Source: DATJYV01 sp035499415 (GTDB lineage Bacteria > Bacteroidota > Ignavibacteria > UBA10030). Taken from it: 55,216 bases of DNA. Position 1 is the first letter of the stretch. Every line of letters starts with the position of its first letter. Shown piece after piece: positions 41,035-49,159 of this stretch. The notes beneath the pieces were generated by a model. That model was not told the origin of the DNA, did not search any database, and saw only the letters and a program-made list of their open reading frames with translations. The DNA is taken from positions 1 through 55,216 of the forward strand of contig DATJYV010000184.1 in NCBI GenBank assembly GCA_035499415.1, written 5' to 3'. The position numbers and the translations under genes were made by a program.

Positions 41035-42237
41035 TTATTGCGCTCCCCGCAGTTCGGCAAACGCTTTCTGAAGTCGCTCCGCGGCCTTTTCCAGGTCCTG
41101 CATGGAGCATGCGTACGAAATTCTCACCCAGTCTTTTGCCCCGAATCCCCCTCCGGGGACAAGCGCAACACGCCACGAATTCAGCAGGTACTCCGAGAGC
41201 GCATCCGTCGTATCGATGGTTCCCTGCGCCTTTTTCCCGCCCAGGATCGGCTTGACCCGCGCGAAAATATAGAACGCACCGTGCGGCTTGATGTACTCGA
41301 CGTTCATCTGGTCGAAGGCCCCGCAGAGGAACTTTCTTCGCCGCGCGAACTCCTCCACCATCGTGTGAACCTCGCCGTCCAGGCCGCTCGTGAGCGCCGC
41401 GAGCGCCGCGCGCTGCGATATGGAGGATGCGTTCGATGTGATCTGTCCCTGGACTTTTTCGGCCGCCGACGCGACATCCCGATTCGCCCCCAGAAAACCG
41501 ATCCTCCATCCCGTCATCGAAAACGCTTTCGAGACGCCGTTGACGGTGACGACGAGGTCGCGGACCGAAGGCAGCGAGCCCATGCTGAAATGGCTCATCC
41601 CGTCGTAGATGATTTTCTCATAGATCTCGTCGGATATGACATAGAGACCGGCTTGGGCGATGACGCGGGCGAGCCCCTCGATCTCTTCGCGCGTGTAGAC
41701 AACACCGGTCGGATTGCTCGGCGAACAGAAAATGAACAGCTTGGATTTTCTGGTAACCGCCTTCCGGAGTTGCGCCGGTGAAATCTTGAACTGGTCGGAA
41801 GCGCGGGTCCGAACGATCACCGGTGTGGCTCCCACGAGCTTGACCATCTCCGGATAACTTACCCAGTACGGGGAAGGAATGATGACTTCGTCTCCCGGGT
41901 TGCAGATTGCCTGCAGGGCGTTGTAGAGAGCATGCTTGGCTCCCGAGGAGACCAGGATCTGCGATGGATCGAAGTCGAGGTTGTTGTCGCGCCGGAATTT
42001 TTCGGCGATCGCCCGAAGAAGCTCCGGAATGCCCTGGTTCGCGGTGTACTTGGTGAAATTCTCCTTGATCGCCCGGATCCCGGCTTCCTTGACGGCCGCC
42101 GGAGTCGGAAAGTCGGGCTCACCCGCGGTGAGACTGACAACGTCGATCCCTTCCGCCCGCATTTTCTTCGCACGTGCGAAGAGAAGAAGCGTTTGTGAAC
42201 GTTCGACGCCGGAAACTTTTTTGGAGAGAGGACGCAT
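41035..42237 (-). CDS. aspC: Class I PLP aminotransferase (aspartate aminotransferase type)
   Basis: 400 aa from ATG 42237 (GTG 42243 is possible). SLTAGEPDFPTP, the SPSNPTG loop, ISDEIYEKI with the PLP-pairing Asp, and the Schiff-base lysine in VNGVSKAFSMTGWRIG are all canonical for the I-gamma subgroup (AspB/AatA). The carboxylate-binding Arg is in WVRISYA. Such enzymes accept Asp, often prephenate and aromatic keto acids as well. It sits 22 bp downstream of coaD. Confidence 0.92.
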   Translation of the reverse strand: MRPLSKKVSGVERSQTLLLFARAKKMRAEGIDVVSLTAGEPDFPTPAAVKEAGIRAIKENFTKYTANQGIPELLRAIAEKFRRDNNLDFDPSQILVSSGAKHALYNALQAICNPGDEVIIPSPYWVSYPEMVKLVGATPVIVRTRASDQFKISPAQLRKAVTRKSKLFIFCSPSNPTGVVYTREEIEGLARVIAQAGLYVISDEIYEKIIYDGMSHFSMGSLPSVRDLVVTVNGVSKAFSMTGWRIGFLGANRDVASAAEKVQGQITSNASSISQRAALAALTSGLDGEVHTMVEEFARRRKFLCGAFDQMNVEYIKPHGAFYIFARVKPILGGKKAQGTIDTTDALSEYLLNSWRVALVPGGGFGAKDWVRISYACSMQDLEKAAERLQKAFAELRGAQ

Positions 42238-42258
42238 TCTCACGAGAGGACGTTTCTC

Positions 42259-42735
42259 CTATTTCATCTTGTTCATGAGGGCCTGTCGTACACCGGGCGG
42301 AACGAAGTCCGAGATGTCGCCGTGAAGGCGCGCAATCTCACGCACGATCGTGGAGTTGAGATACGTGTACTTTTCGTTCGGCATCAGAAATACGGTTTCG
42401 ACCTGGTCGTTCAGTTTTCTGTTCATGAGCGCCATTTGGAATTCAAATTCGTAGTCGGAGATCGCACGGATACCCCGCACCACGGCTGTCGCCTGTTTGG
42501 TCCGGGCATACTCGACGAGGAGTCCGTCGAACGAATCGACCTCGACCTGCGGGTAGCCGGCAGTTGCTTTTCTGATCAGCTCCAGGCGTTCGCGGACGTC
42601 GAACACGGGATGCTTCGACGAATTTTTCGCGATCGTGATGATGACCTTGTCGAAGAGCTTGAGAGCCCGTTCAAGAATGTCAAGATGCCCGTTCGTGATG
42701 GGGTCGAACGATCCCGGATAGATGGCGGTTTTCAT
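42259..42735 (-). CDS. coaD: Phosphopantetheine adenylyltransferase
   Basis: 158 aa, usual length. YPGSFDPITNGHLDI carries the (H/T)xGH-type motif TNGH; VRGIRAISDYEFEFQMALMNR and LNSTIVREIA (with SSSxVRE-like residues) match CoaD. It makes dephospho-CoA from ATP and 4'-phosphopantetheine. Its ATG lies inside rsmD: the two genes overlap by 56 bp in different frames, far more than the 4-bp overlaps elsewhere here. Confidence 0.96.
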   Translation of the reverse strand: MKTAIYPGSFDPITNGHLDILERALKLFDKVIITIAKNSSKHPVFDVRERLELIRKATAGYPQVEVDSFDGLLVEYARTKQATAVVRGIRAISDYEFEFQMALMNRKLNDQVETVFLMPNEKYTYLNSTIVREIARLHGDISDFVPPGVRQALMNKMK

Positions 42736-43309
42736 TCGCGGAGTCTCCCTTGCGGTCGTCAGATTTCAAAGTCCTCAGGATCAATGCAGTGGTTTGGCCG
42801 AACTTTTTCTGTGTCACCTCGTACAGTCCCTCCGGAAAAGTGACGTCGGAGTTCCTTCCGTGTTCCATGACAACGTATGTCCCGGGACGGGTGCATGGGG
42901 ACGAGTGGATCGCCGACGGAATCGTTCCGATCGTCGGAAGAGCGAAGGGAGGGTCGGCAAAGATGAGGTCGTACGCCGCGACCGTGTTCCGGAGGAACCA
43001 GAACACATCCGCCGGATGAATGCGGCATGCATTCCTGCAACCGAGAGCGTCGATGTTTTTTTCGAGTACGCCGATCGAGTCGCGCGAGGTATCGACGAAC
43101 GTCGCGCGTGCCGCTCCGCGGCTCAGCGCCTCGAAGCCGAGACTTCCCGTGCCGGCAAATAAGTCGAGCACTTCGATGCCGCTGAAGTCCAGCCGGTTTG
43201 CAAGAACGTCAAAAATGGCCTGCTTGGCGCGGTCGGTCGTAGGCCGGATGGAATATCCCTTCCCCGCCCTGATCGTGCGCCCGCGGAATGTGCCGGCAAT
43301 GATCCTCAT
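42680..43309 (-). CDS. rsmD: 16S rRNA (guanine966-N2)-methyltransferase
   Basis: 209 aa. MRIIAGTFRGRTI is the family start; RPTTDRAKQAIFDVL, VLDLFAGTGSLGFEALSRGA (SAM motif I) and LIFADPPFA (DPPF, catalytic) are intact. The last 25 or so residues (KSDDRKGDSANENRHLSG...) are additional to the fold and lie in the overlap with coaD, so they probably reflect a shifted stop codon. rsmD-coaD order is conserved in many bacteria. Confidence 0.93.
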   Translation of the reverse strand: MRIIAGTFRGRTIRAGKGYSIRPTTDRAKQAIFDVLANRLDFSGIEVLDLFAGTGSLGFEALSRGAARATFVDTSRDSIGVLEKNIDALGCRNACRIHPADVFWFLRNTVAAYDLIFADPPFALPTIGTIPSAIHSSPCTRPGTYVVMEHGRNSDVTFPEGLYEVTQKKFGQTTALILRTLKSDDRKGDSANENRHLSGIVRPHHERAS

Positions 43310-44217
43310 TGCGTGCGAAGCGCCAGACCAATGGCGGAGGCGAAACGATGGCTCTCCTTGATGAAGGGGGGATAGACGTGCGATGTTGCGGGGATCTTCC
43401 GCAGGGCGTTGAGTGGAAGAGTCTGCTGGATCCCGGATTCCGACCGGAGCGCGCCGACAAGTTGAGGCGTGATGTCGATCCCGTGCAGAAGGATCGCGGC
43501 CGGCGGATTCAGCCCGTCCCGTTCCTTCAAATACTTCAGGTACGATGCAACGGCTTTGCGGGCATCGGACTTATGGAACGCCCGGTAGTCGGTCATCTGG
43601 CCCTCGTGAATGAGACTGGCGTCGATTCCTCCGAATCGAACGCCGATAAGTACAATGTCGTGTTCCAGGATCTCGGGGTAATTGGCCAGCAATGTTTTTT
43701 CGGCGCTGAACTGGTCGATGTCGACGAACCGAAGCTTGAGTCCCAACAGAGCGACGGCCTTCTGGATGAACGCGACCATTCCCTTCCGCACGGAGACCAT
43801 GAACATGGTCCGTGCAGAGCCGTTGGAAGCGGGGAGGGCGTGAGAGTCGACCAGATAATCGGCGGACGAGTTCTCTCCGAGATATTGCGCCGATTCCCAT
43901 TCGATGTACTTCCTGATATCGGCGCCGACGAGAGAGGCGTCGACCGGAATAATATTGATGAACACCGGGTCCGGCGGGAGGGCAAAAGATATCTGCTCTG
44001 TCGACAACTTGTGCTGTTTGTAGAGCTCGCGCAGTTCCCTGACGAACGTGGAAAGTTGGGGATGGTCGGCGGTCAGGTTTACGCCCGCCTGGGCAATGTC
44101 CAGTGAAGTCTCCCGCTCGGCGAGCGTGGTGACCTGCACTTTTTTCCCGTGCTCAATCTCGGCGAGCTGGACGCGCCCCTTGTAGAACGAAACGCCGATG
44201 TAACGGATTGATTTCAT
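43306..44217 (-). CDS. PilM-like actin-fold protein
   Basis: 303 aa. It starts MKSIRYIGVSFYKGRVQLAEIE, the phosphate-1 strand pattern of PilM/FtsA-like ATPases, and has ISFALPPDPVFINIIPVD, a YIEWESAQYL segment (PilM 1C-like region) and FVDIDQFSAEKTLLANYP. The phosphate-2 region reads VLIGVRFGGIDASLIHEG, weaker than in true PilM. No pilN, pilO, pilP or pilQ follows; rsmD does, with a 4-bp overlap. It may serve a reduced pilus/competence system or an unrelated role. Confidence 0.6.
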   Translation of the reverse strand: MKSIRYIGVSFYKGRVQLAEIEHGKKVQVTTLAERETSLDIAQAGVNLTADHPQLSTFVRELRELYKQHKLSTEQISFALPPDPVFINIIPVDASLVGADIRKYIEWESAQYLGENSSADYLVDSHALPASNGSARTMFMVSVRKGMVAFIQKAVALLGLKLRFVDIDQFSAEKTLLANYPEILEHDIVLIGVRFGGIDASLIHEGQMTDYRAFHKSDARKAVASYLKYLKERDGLNPPAAILLHGIDITPQLVGALRSESGIQQTLPLNALRKIPATSHVYPPFIKESHRFASAIGLALRTQ

Positions 44218-44242
44218 TCGGGTGCGCTGGGTGTTCTTTGGC

Positions 44243-44665
44243 TCACGGGACTTTCACAAATGGGCGAATCTTTTTCATCTTGTTCCTGCTGATCCCCTTG
44301 ACCTTCGTCAGCTCGTTCACGCTCGAAAAGCCCCCATGTTCGTTCCGGTATTCGATGATCCGGTCGGCCGTGTTCTGACCGATTCCTGGAATTTGCATCA
44401 ACTCATCCTTCGTTGCATCGTTCAAGGATAGCGCGTTTTCGGATGTCTCCCGGTCTTCGGCTGCGGTATCCGCCGCGGCCGCGACGCTCAGCGCTGCGAA
44501 GGAGCTGTCGCTCGCGCGGTAGTCGAACTGCATCAGTCCTGGAAACCGATCCTGAAAAAGCCGGACCGCCAGACCCCCCGCCATCGTGACAAGCAGAAAG
44601 AGTATGACATTCTGCTCCGTTTTCGTCAGCGCAAGCCATTGCGCCAGACGCCCCCAGTTCCTCAT
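44243..44665 (-). CDS. ComEA-like helix-hairpin-helix membrane protein
   Basis: 140 aa. One transmembrane helix (about 19-36, NVILFLLVTMAGGLAVRLF), a linker, then a tandem HhH DNA-binding domain: SLNDATKDELMQIPGIGQNTADRIIEYRNEHGG (in part) and FSSVNELTKVKGISRNKMKKI. This is the ComEA arrangement for binding incoming DNA at the membrane. It starts 2 bp after the dnaJ stop, so it is probably co-transcribed with the heat-shock genes. Confidence 0.83.
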   Translation of the reverse strand: MRNWGRLAQWLALTKTEQNVILFLLVTMAGGLAVRLFQDRFPGLMQFDYRASDSSFAALSVAAAADTAAEDRETSENALSLNDATKDELMQIPGIGQNTADRIIEYRNEHGGFSSVNELTKVKGISRNKMKKIRPFVKVP

Positions 44666-44667
44666 AA

Positions 44668-45840
44668 TCAGGAAAACACGTCTTTAACCTTGTCGAAGAA
44701 TGTCCTGTCTCCCGACCTCTTTTCGTCTTCCGTCGGCGTGAAGCGCTCCGACGGTGCGAGCTCCGTGAGCAATTCCTTTTCGCGTGCAGAAAGTCTTGTC
44801 GGAACCCATACGCTGATCCGGACGATCTCGTCGCCTCGGCCGCGCCCGTTCAGATGCGGTATCCCTTTTTCGCGCATCCGCAACATGCGCCCCGATGGCG
44901 TTCCGGGCTCGACGACAAGCCGCGCCCTGCCGGTGAGCGTCGGTACTTCGACCGAGCCCCCGAGCGCGGCCGTGGGAAAGCTGACGTAGAGGTTGTGGAC
45001 GATATCGTCGCCGTTTCTGGTGAACTGTTCGTGGGGCTGTTCTTCGATCACCACGATAAGGTCTCCCGCGGGTCCGCCGCGCCGGCCGGCATTCCCCTGG
45101 CCTTCCAGCGGTATGTAATTGCCTTCCGCAACGCCCGCCGGGACGTTGACCTTGATCGTCGATTCACCCGGCGTGCGTCCTTCGCCGTGACAGGTCGGGC
45201 ACGCATCCTTGATGACCCGCCCTTCCCCGTTGCACGTCGGACATGTTGTGATGTTCACGAATTGCCCGAACACCGACCGGGAAACCTGACGAAGCTCTCC
45301 CGTACCGTTGCACTGGGGACATGTGATGCGACCGCCGCTGGAGCGGGCTCCCGTCCCGTTGCACACATCGCATTTTTTCTGACGCTTTACCTTGATCTTC
45401 TTTTCGACCCCCGTCGCAATTTCCTCGAGCGTGAGTGCCAGCCGGACCCGCAGATCCGAGCCGGGTTGTCCCTGCTGTGAGCCGGACCGCCTCCGGGTGC
45501 GCTGGTTGCCGCCAAAGACCTCGTCAAAAATGCTCCCCCCGAATCCGCCGCTGAAAATATCGCCGAATGTGGAAAAGACGTCGTTGACATCCGTAAAGTC
45601 GCGGTAGTTCGTCCCGCGCAGACCTTCATGCCCGAACTGGTCGTACCGCTGTCGCTTCTCCTGGTCTCCCAGGACTTCGTACGCCTCCGCCGCCTCCTTG
45701 AATTTTTCCTCGGCTTCCTTGTTCCCCGGATTTCTGTCCGGATGAAACTTCAACGCCATCTGGCGGTAGGCCTTCTTGATTTCATCGGTGTTTGCCGACC
45801 GGGATACGCCGAGAACCTCGTAGAAGTCGCGCTTCGCCAT
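44668..45840 (-). CDS. dnaJ: Chaperone protein DnaJ (Hsp40)
   Basis: 390 aa. J domain 1-70 with HPD in KFHPDRNPGNKEAEEKF; G/F-rich region (about 72-140) including FSGGFGGSIFDEVFGG; four zinc repeats CDVCNGTGA, CPQCNGTGE, CPTCNGEGR and CPTCHGEGR; and the C-terminal substrate-binding domains. Cochaperone stimulating DnaK; dnaK itself is not in the window. It lies 3 bp after grpE. Confidence 0.97.
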   Translation of the reverse strand: MAKRDFYEVLGVSRSANTDEIKKAYRQMALKFHPDRNPGNKEAEEKFKEAAEAYEVLGDQEKRQRYDQFGHEGLRGTNYRDFTDVNDVFSTFGDIFSGGFGGSIFDEVFGGNQRTRRRSGSQQGQPGSDLRVRLALTLEEIATGVEKKIKVKRQKKCDVCNGTGARSSGGRITCPQCNGTGELRQVSRSVFGQFVNITTCPTCNGEGRVIKDACPTCHGEGRTPGESTIKVNVPAGVAEGNYIPLEGQGNAGRRGGPAGDLIVVIEEQPHEQFTRNGDDIVHNLYVSFPTAALGGSVEVPTLTGRARLVVEPGTPSGRMLRMREKGIPHLNGRGRGDEIVRISVWVPTRLSAREKELLTELAPSERFTPTEDEKRSGDRTFFDKVKDVFS

Positions 45841-45843
45841 CGG

Positions 45844-46437
45844 TCAGGCCTGTTCCGTCCCTTTGGTGTTGTCGCCGGTCGAAGCGCCAGCCCCGCCGTC
45901 GGGAACGGCCGATACGATCACCTTCGCATGCCGGATGACCTTGTCTCCAAGCGTGTAGCCCTTCTCGACTTCCTCGATCACGGTGTGGGAAGGAATGCCT
46001 TCTTTCGGCATCTGCATCAGAGCGTCATGATAAGCAACATTGAACTCTTTGCCGACCGTTTCAAGAGTCTTTACGCCCAACCCTTCCAGAATCTTCGTGA
46101 ACTTTTGATGGATGAGCTCGACGCCGCGGTACAGGGATTCAAACTCCCGCTTGTCCTTGCTGAGCTTCAGCGAGCGCTCGAGGTCGTCCAACACGGGAAG
46201 GATTGATGCGATCAAGTCCTCGTTTGCGTACTTGATCAACGTCGCCGATTCGTTCTCGATTCGCTTCTTGTAGTTCTCGAATTCGGCCGCCTTCCTCAGG
46301 TACAGGTCTTTGTACTGGTCGGCCTGCCGTTGAATTTCTGCAAGAGGGTCGGCCTCCGGAGCCGGCGCCGTCTCCGCGGGTGATTCCTGCGGGCCGCCTT
46401 TTCCACCTTGTTCCTTGTCCTCGATCTCTTCCATCAC
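45844..46437 (-). CDS. grpE: Nucleotide exchange factor GrpE
   Basis: 197 aa from ATG 46437; the very next codon is also ATG. An acidic, disordered N-terminus (1-40) leads to a long coiled coil (about 42-100, QYKDLYLRKAAEFENYKKRIE) and the C-terminal beta domain with GVKTLETVGKEFNVAYHDALM and LGDKVIRHAKVIVS. It releases ADP from DnaK. It lies 11 bp after hrcA. Confidence 0.95.
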   Translation of the reverse strand: MMEEIEDKEQGGKGGPQESPAETAPAPEADPLAEIQRQADQYKDLYLRKAAEFENYKKRIENESATLIKYANEDLIASILPVLDDLERSLKLSKDKREFESLYRGVELIHQKFTKILEGLGVKTLETVGKEFNVAYHDALMQMPKEGIPSHTVIEEVEKGYTLGDKVIRHAKVIVSAVPDGGAGASTGDNTKGTEQA

Positions 46438-46448
46438 CGTGGGGGTCT

Positions 46449-47498
46449 TCAGGATGCGAGGAGCTGGGCGACGGTCTTTGCCACCTGGTCGACAAGCGGG
46501 ATGAGCTTCGGATAATCCATCCGCTTCGGACCGATGACGCCGACTCTTCCGGAAATTCCCTCGATGTTGTACGTCGTCGTCACCATGCTGTAGTCGCTCG
46601 CGTTTGCTTCCTTGTTCTCGTTGCCGATCGTAATGACAATATCCTTTGCCGCTTCATCGTGCTTCTGCAGGAGATGCACGATGATCTCCTCGCTCTCGAT
46701 CATCTCGATGACACTCCGGAAGTTCCTCGGGTCGAAAAATTCCGGCTGGCCGATAATGTTCTTCGTGCCTCCGATGTGAATCCTCTCCCGCTCGTTCCCG
46801 TCGTCGAACAATTCATCGACGGAATCGATGAACAAGCGGATCAGCCCGGACTTGTCGTCCTGGAACTCGCGCACGCGGTCCGCAAAGGTGTCCCGGATTT
46901 GCTGCAGCGTCAGCCCCGACAGGCGCTCGTTCAGGGACCGGCTCACCTGTTCGAGCATGTCGCGCCGGAACTCGGAGCCCACCTCGAGCATGATGGTCCG
47001 CACCAGCCCGGATCGGATGGAAATGACGACGAGGAGCTTCGACGCCGCAATGGGGATGAGCTCGAGCTTGTCAAAAACGCCGCCGCTGACGTGGGGGGAG
47101 CTGACGACGCTCAACTGGTTGGAAATCTTCCCCAGGAGACGGGACGACTCACGGAACAGGTCGGCCGGATCGATCGCGACGCCAAGCTCCTGCCGGATCT
47201 GCGACTTTGCCTCTTCGCTCAGCTGCTGGACCTCCATCAGGAAATCGACATAATACCGATACCCAAGGTCCGTGGGGACCCGGCCGGCAGAAGTATGAGG
47301 ATGAGTGAGAAATCCCTGCTCTTCAAGGTCCGACATGACGTTGCGGATGGTTGCGGGGCTCACCGATGACTCGAAATGCCTCGAAAGGTACCTGGATCCG
47401 ACGGGAATGGCCGTTTGGATGTAGTTGTGCACCACGTGCCGGAGTACGCTCTGCTCCCGCTCGGTTAAATTCTCTTTCTTATGATCTTCCTCGGACAT
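46449..47498 (-). CDS. hrcA: Heat-inducible transcription repressor HrcA
   Basis: 349 aa from ATG 47498 (GTG 47504 in frame). N-terminal winged helix: LTEREQSVLRHVVHNYIQTAIPVGSRYLS (in part) and SPATIRNVMSDLEEQGFLTHPHTSAGRVPTDLGYRYYVD (in part) are strongly conserved. The GAF-like middle and C-terminal parts are complete (IGNENKEANASDYSMVTTTY). First gene of hrcA-grpE-dnaJ, so it probably represses its own operon through the palindrome at 47503-47518. Confidence 0.96.
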   Translation of the reverse strand: MSEEDHKKENLTEREQSVLRHVVHNYIQTAIPVGSRYLSRHFESSVSPATIRNVMSDLEEQGFLTHPHTSAGRVPTDLGYRYYVDFLMEVQQLSEEAKSQIRQELGVAIDPADLFRESSRLLGKISNQLSVVSSPHVSGGVFDKLELIPIAASKLLVVISIRSGLVRTIMLEVGSEFRRDMLEQVSRSLNERLSGLTLQQIRDTFADRVREFQDDKSGLIRLFIDSVDELFDDGNERERIHIGGTKNIIGQPEFFDPRNFRSVIEMIESEEIIVHLLQKHDEAAKDIVITIGNENKEANASDYSMVTTTYNIEGISGRVGVIGPKRMDYPKLIPLVDQVAKTVAQLLAS

Positions 47499-47502
47499 AA
47501 TC

Positions 47503-47518
47503 ACTCAAAATATTGAGT
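47503..47518. promoter_or_regulatory. Candidate HrcA operator (non-classical palindrome)
   Basis: ACTCAA-AATA-TTGAGT is a perfect inverted repeat directly downstream of the predicted hrcA -10 and touching the start codon. Classical CIRCE is TTAGCACTC-N9-GAGTGCTAA; only the ACTC...GAGT core is shared and the spacing between these is 8 rather than 9. Position over the transcription start suits a repressor. Confidence 0.5.
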
Positions 47519-47547
47519 AAGATAAGAATTTCCGCTTCGTTTGTCAA
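47519..47547 (-). promoter_or_regulatory. Promoter for hrcA-grpE-dnaJ and downstream genes
   Basis: On the minus strand TTGACA (consensus -35), 17-bp spacer, TATCTT. The predicted start falls within the palindrome at 47503-47518, consistent with autorepression. Confidence 0.6.
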
Positions 47548-47564
47548 CGCACCGTTTTGCGGCC

Positions 47565-47759
47565 TCAGGCACCACGCACGCAAATTCGATCGCTCACTTC
47601 AGGAGCGGTATTGGTCGCTCGCTGATATTTCGGGACGAGCGTGAATCCGGGGTACTCGCCGAACTTCACGGGCTCCGGAACGATCCCATGACGGCCAAAA
47701 AATTTTTCGCCTGCTGAATTCCCGGTTTGCCGCTGAGGGCGTGTCGGTCCGACGTGCGC
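47565..47759 (-). pseudogene. Coding-like fragment without start codon upstream of carA
   Basis: A 64-codon open stretch on the minus strand with a stop at both ends and no ATG near its start. Its middle reads GEKFFGRHGIVPEPVKFG and then EYPGFTLVPKYQRAT, with the GC-rich third positions of real genes in this window (CCG GAG CCC GTG AAG TTC GGC). It may be the 3' remnant of a lost gene or chance. It occupies most of the 319-bp gene-free stretch between hrcA and carA, together with the promoters on either side. Protein family not recognised. Confidence 0.3.
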
Positions 47760-47778
47760 TCATGGCGCCGGCCCCGTA

Positions 47779-47809
47779 TTGCATCGACTCACAAATCTCT
47801 CTATCTTGC
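47779..47809 (+). promoter_or_regulatory. Candidate promoter for carA
   Basis: TTGCAT, then TATCTTGC with 20 bp between TTG and TA (seven of eight bases of TAnnTTTG). The -10 ends 10 nt before ATG 47818, so the transcript would have a leader of only about 4 nt. Confidence 0.5.
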
Positions 47810-47817
47810 GGCCCGAT

Positions 47818-48963
47818 ATGCAAGCGAAACTCGCACTCGAAAACGGCGTCGTCCTCGCCGGCACGGCGTTCGGCGCCGAGACGGAAGCAACCGGTGAGGT
47901 TGTGTTTAACACGAGCATGACCGGCTATCAGGAAATTCTCACCGACCCTTCCTATGCCGGCCAGATCGTCACCATGACATATCCCCTGATCGGGAACTAC
48001 GGAATAAATTCCGCCGATGTCGAGTCCTCGAAGCCGCAAGTCGCCGGATTTGTCGTAAAAGAGTACTGCAACTATCCGAGCAACTTCCGGTCGAGCGGAT
48101 CACTGGCGGCCTGGCTCGCCAAATCCGGGATCATCGGCATCCAGGGAATCGACACACGGATGCTGACGAAGATCATCCGGACCGCGGGAGCAATGAGGGG
48201 AGTGATTTCCACTCAAGACCTCGATGATGCACGCCTGATCGAGAAAGCGCGGCGTTCGCCCGACATGAACGGCCTTGACCTTGCGAGCGTCGTGACGACT
48301 CCATCAACGTATAGTTGGGACGAAGTCGACCGTTCGCCATTTGCCCTGCCTCCCTCCTTGAGCGCGCATCGGAATGGAAAACGGTGGAATGTCGTCGTGT
48401 ACGATTACGGGGTTAAGCGGAACATTCTCCGGCGTTTGACGTCGTACGGCTGCCGGCTGACGGTTGTTCCGGCCGGCTATCCTGCGGAACAAGTACTCGC
48501 ACTGGCGCCGGACGGAATTTTTCTCTCCAACGGGCCGGGAGATCCGGCGGCTGTGCGAGCCGGAATAAAGAACATCAAAAAGTTGATTGGTTTGAAACCG
48601 ATCTTCGGCATTTGTCTGGGACACCAATTGCTCGCACTGGCTCTCGGGGGAAGGACGTTCAAGCTCAAGTTCGGCCATCGCGGCGCAAACCATCCCGTGA
48701 AAAACCTGCGGTCGGGTGGAATTGAAATTACCTCGCAAAACCACGGATTTGCCGTGGACCCGGAATCTCTCGACCCGCAGACGATCGAAATAACTCATGT
48801 CAATCTCAACGACGGTACGAATGAGGGATTCGCGCATCGCGAGCTTCCCATTTTCTCGGTCCAATACCACCCGGAAGCGTCCCCCGGACCTCACGACAGC
48901 GATTATCTCTTTTCTCAATTCATCGAGTTGATGGAACGCCAGGCGGTTGCCGTTTCCGCCTGA
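47818..48963 (+). CDS. carA: Carbamoyl-phosphate synthase small (glutaminase) subunit
   Basis: 381 aa from ATG 47818, matching E. coli CarA (382 aa); the open TTG at 47779 is part of the predicted promoter. The N-terminal CPSase domain has FNTSMTGYQEILTDPSYAGQIVTMTYPLIGNYGIN (in part). The class I amidotransferase triad is intact: Cys in GICLGHQLLALALGG, His and Glu in YHPEASPGPHDS. It supplies ammonia to CarB, which is not adjacent here. Needed for pyrimidine and arginine synthesis. Confidence 0.96.
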   Translation: MQAKLALENGVVLAGTAFGAETEATGEVVFNTSMTGYQEILTDPSYAGQIVTMTYPLIGNYGINSADVESSKPQVAGFVVKEYCNYPSNFRSSGSLAAWLAKSGIIGIQGIDTRMLTKIIRTAGAMRGVISTQDLDDARLIEKARRSPDMNGLDLASVVTTPSTYSWDEVDRSPFALPPSLSAHRNGKRWNVVVYDYGVKRNILRRLTSYGCRLTVVPAGYPAEQVLALAPDGIFLSNGPGDPAAVRAGIKNIKKLIGLKPIFGICLGHQLLALALGGRTFKLKFGHRGANHPVKNLRSGGIEITSQNHGFAVDPESLDPQTIEITHVNLNDGTNEGFAHRELPIFSVQYHPEASPGPHDSDYLFSQFIELMERQAVAVSA

Positions 48964-49159
48964 CCAGTGGAAATTTTTCTTCGAGTTCCGCGAATCCGCT
49001 TCCAGCCGGTCGATCGACTCCCTTCTCTCTGCGGGCGGCTCACCCGAGCTCCGGCATTGCGCAATATCCTGAGCCTTCCGCTCGAGAGGTCCCGATCCGT
49101 ATCTTGACCGCGAATTCGATAAATGGAGTATGAGGAGGATGGGCGGAACAAGAGTTCAC

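Noticed and set aside
43306..44217. Calling the PilM-like gene a true pilus gene
   Set aside because: The nucleotide-binding motifs are weak and no pilN/O/P/Q follow, so only similarity is claimed.
47490..47530. A classical CIRCE element before hrcA
   Set aside because: Only the ACTC/GAGT core matches, the outer arms do not, and the spacer is 8 rather than 9; reported instead as a different palindrome.
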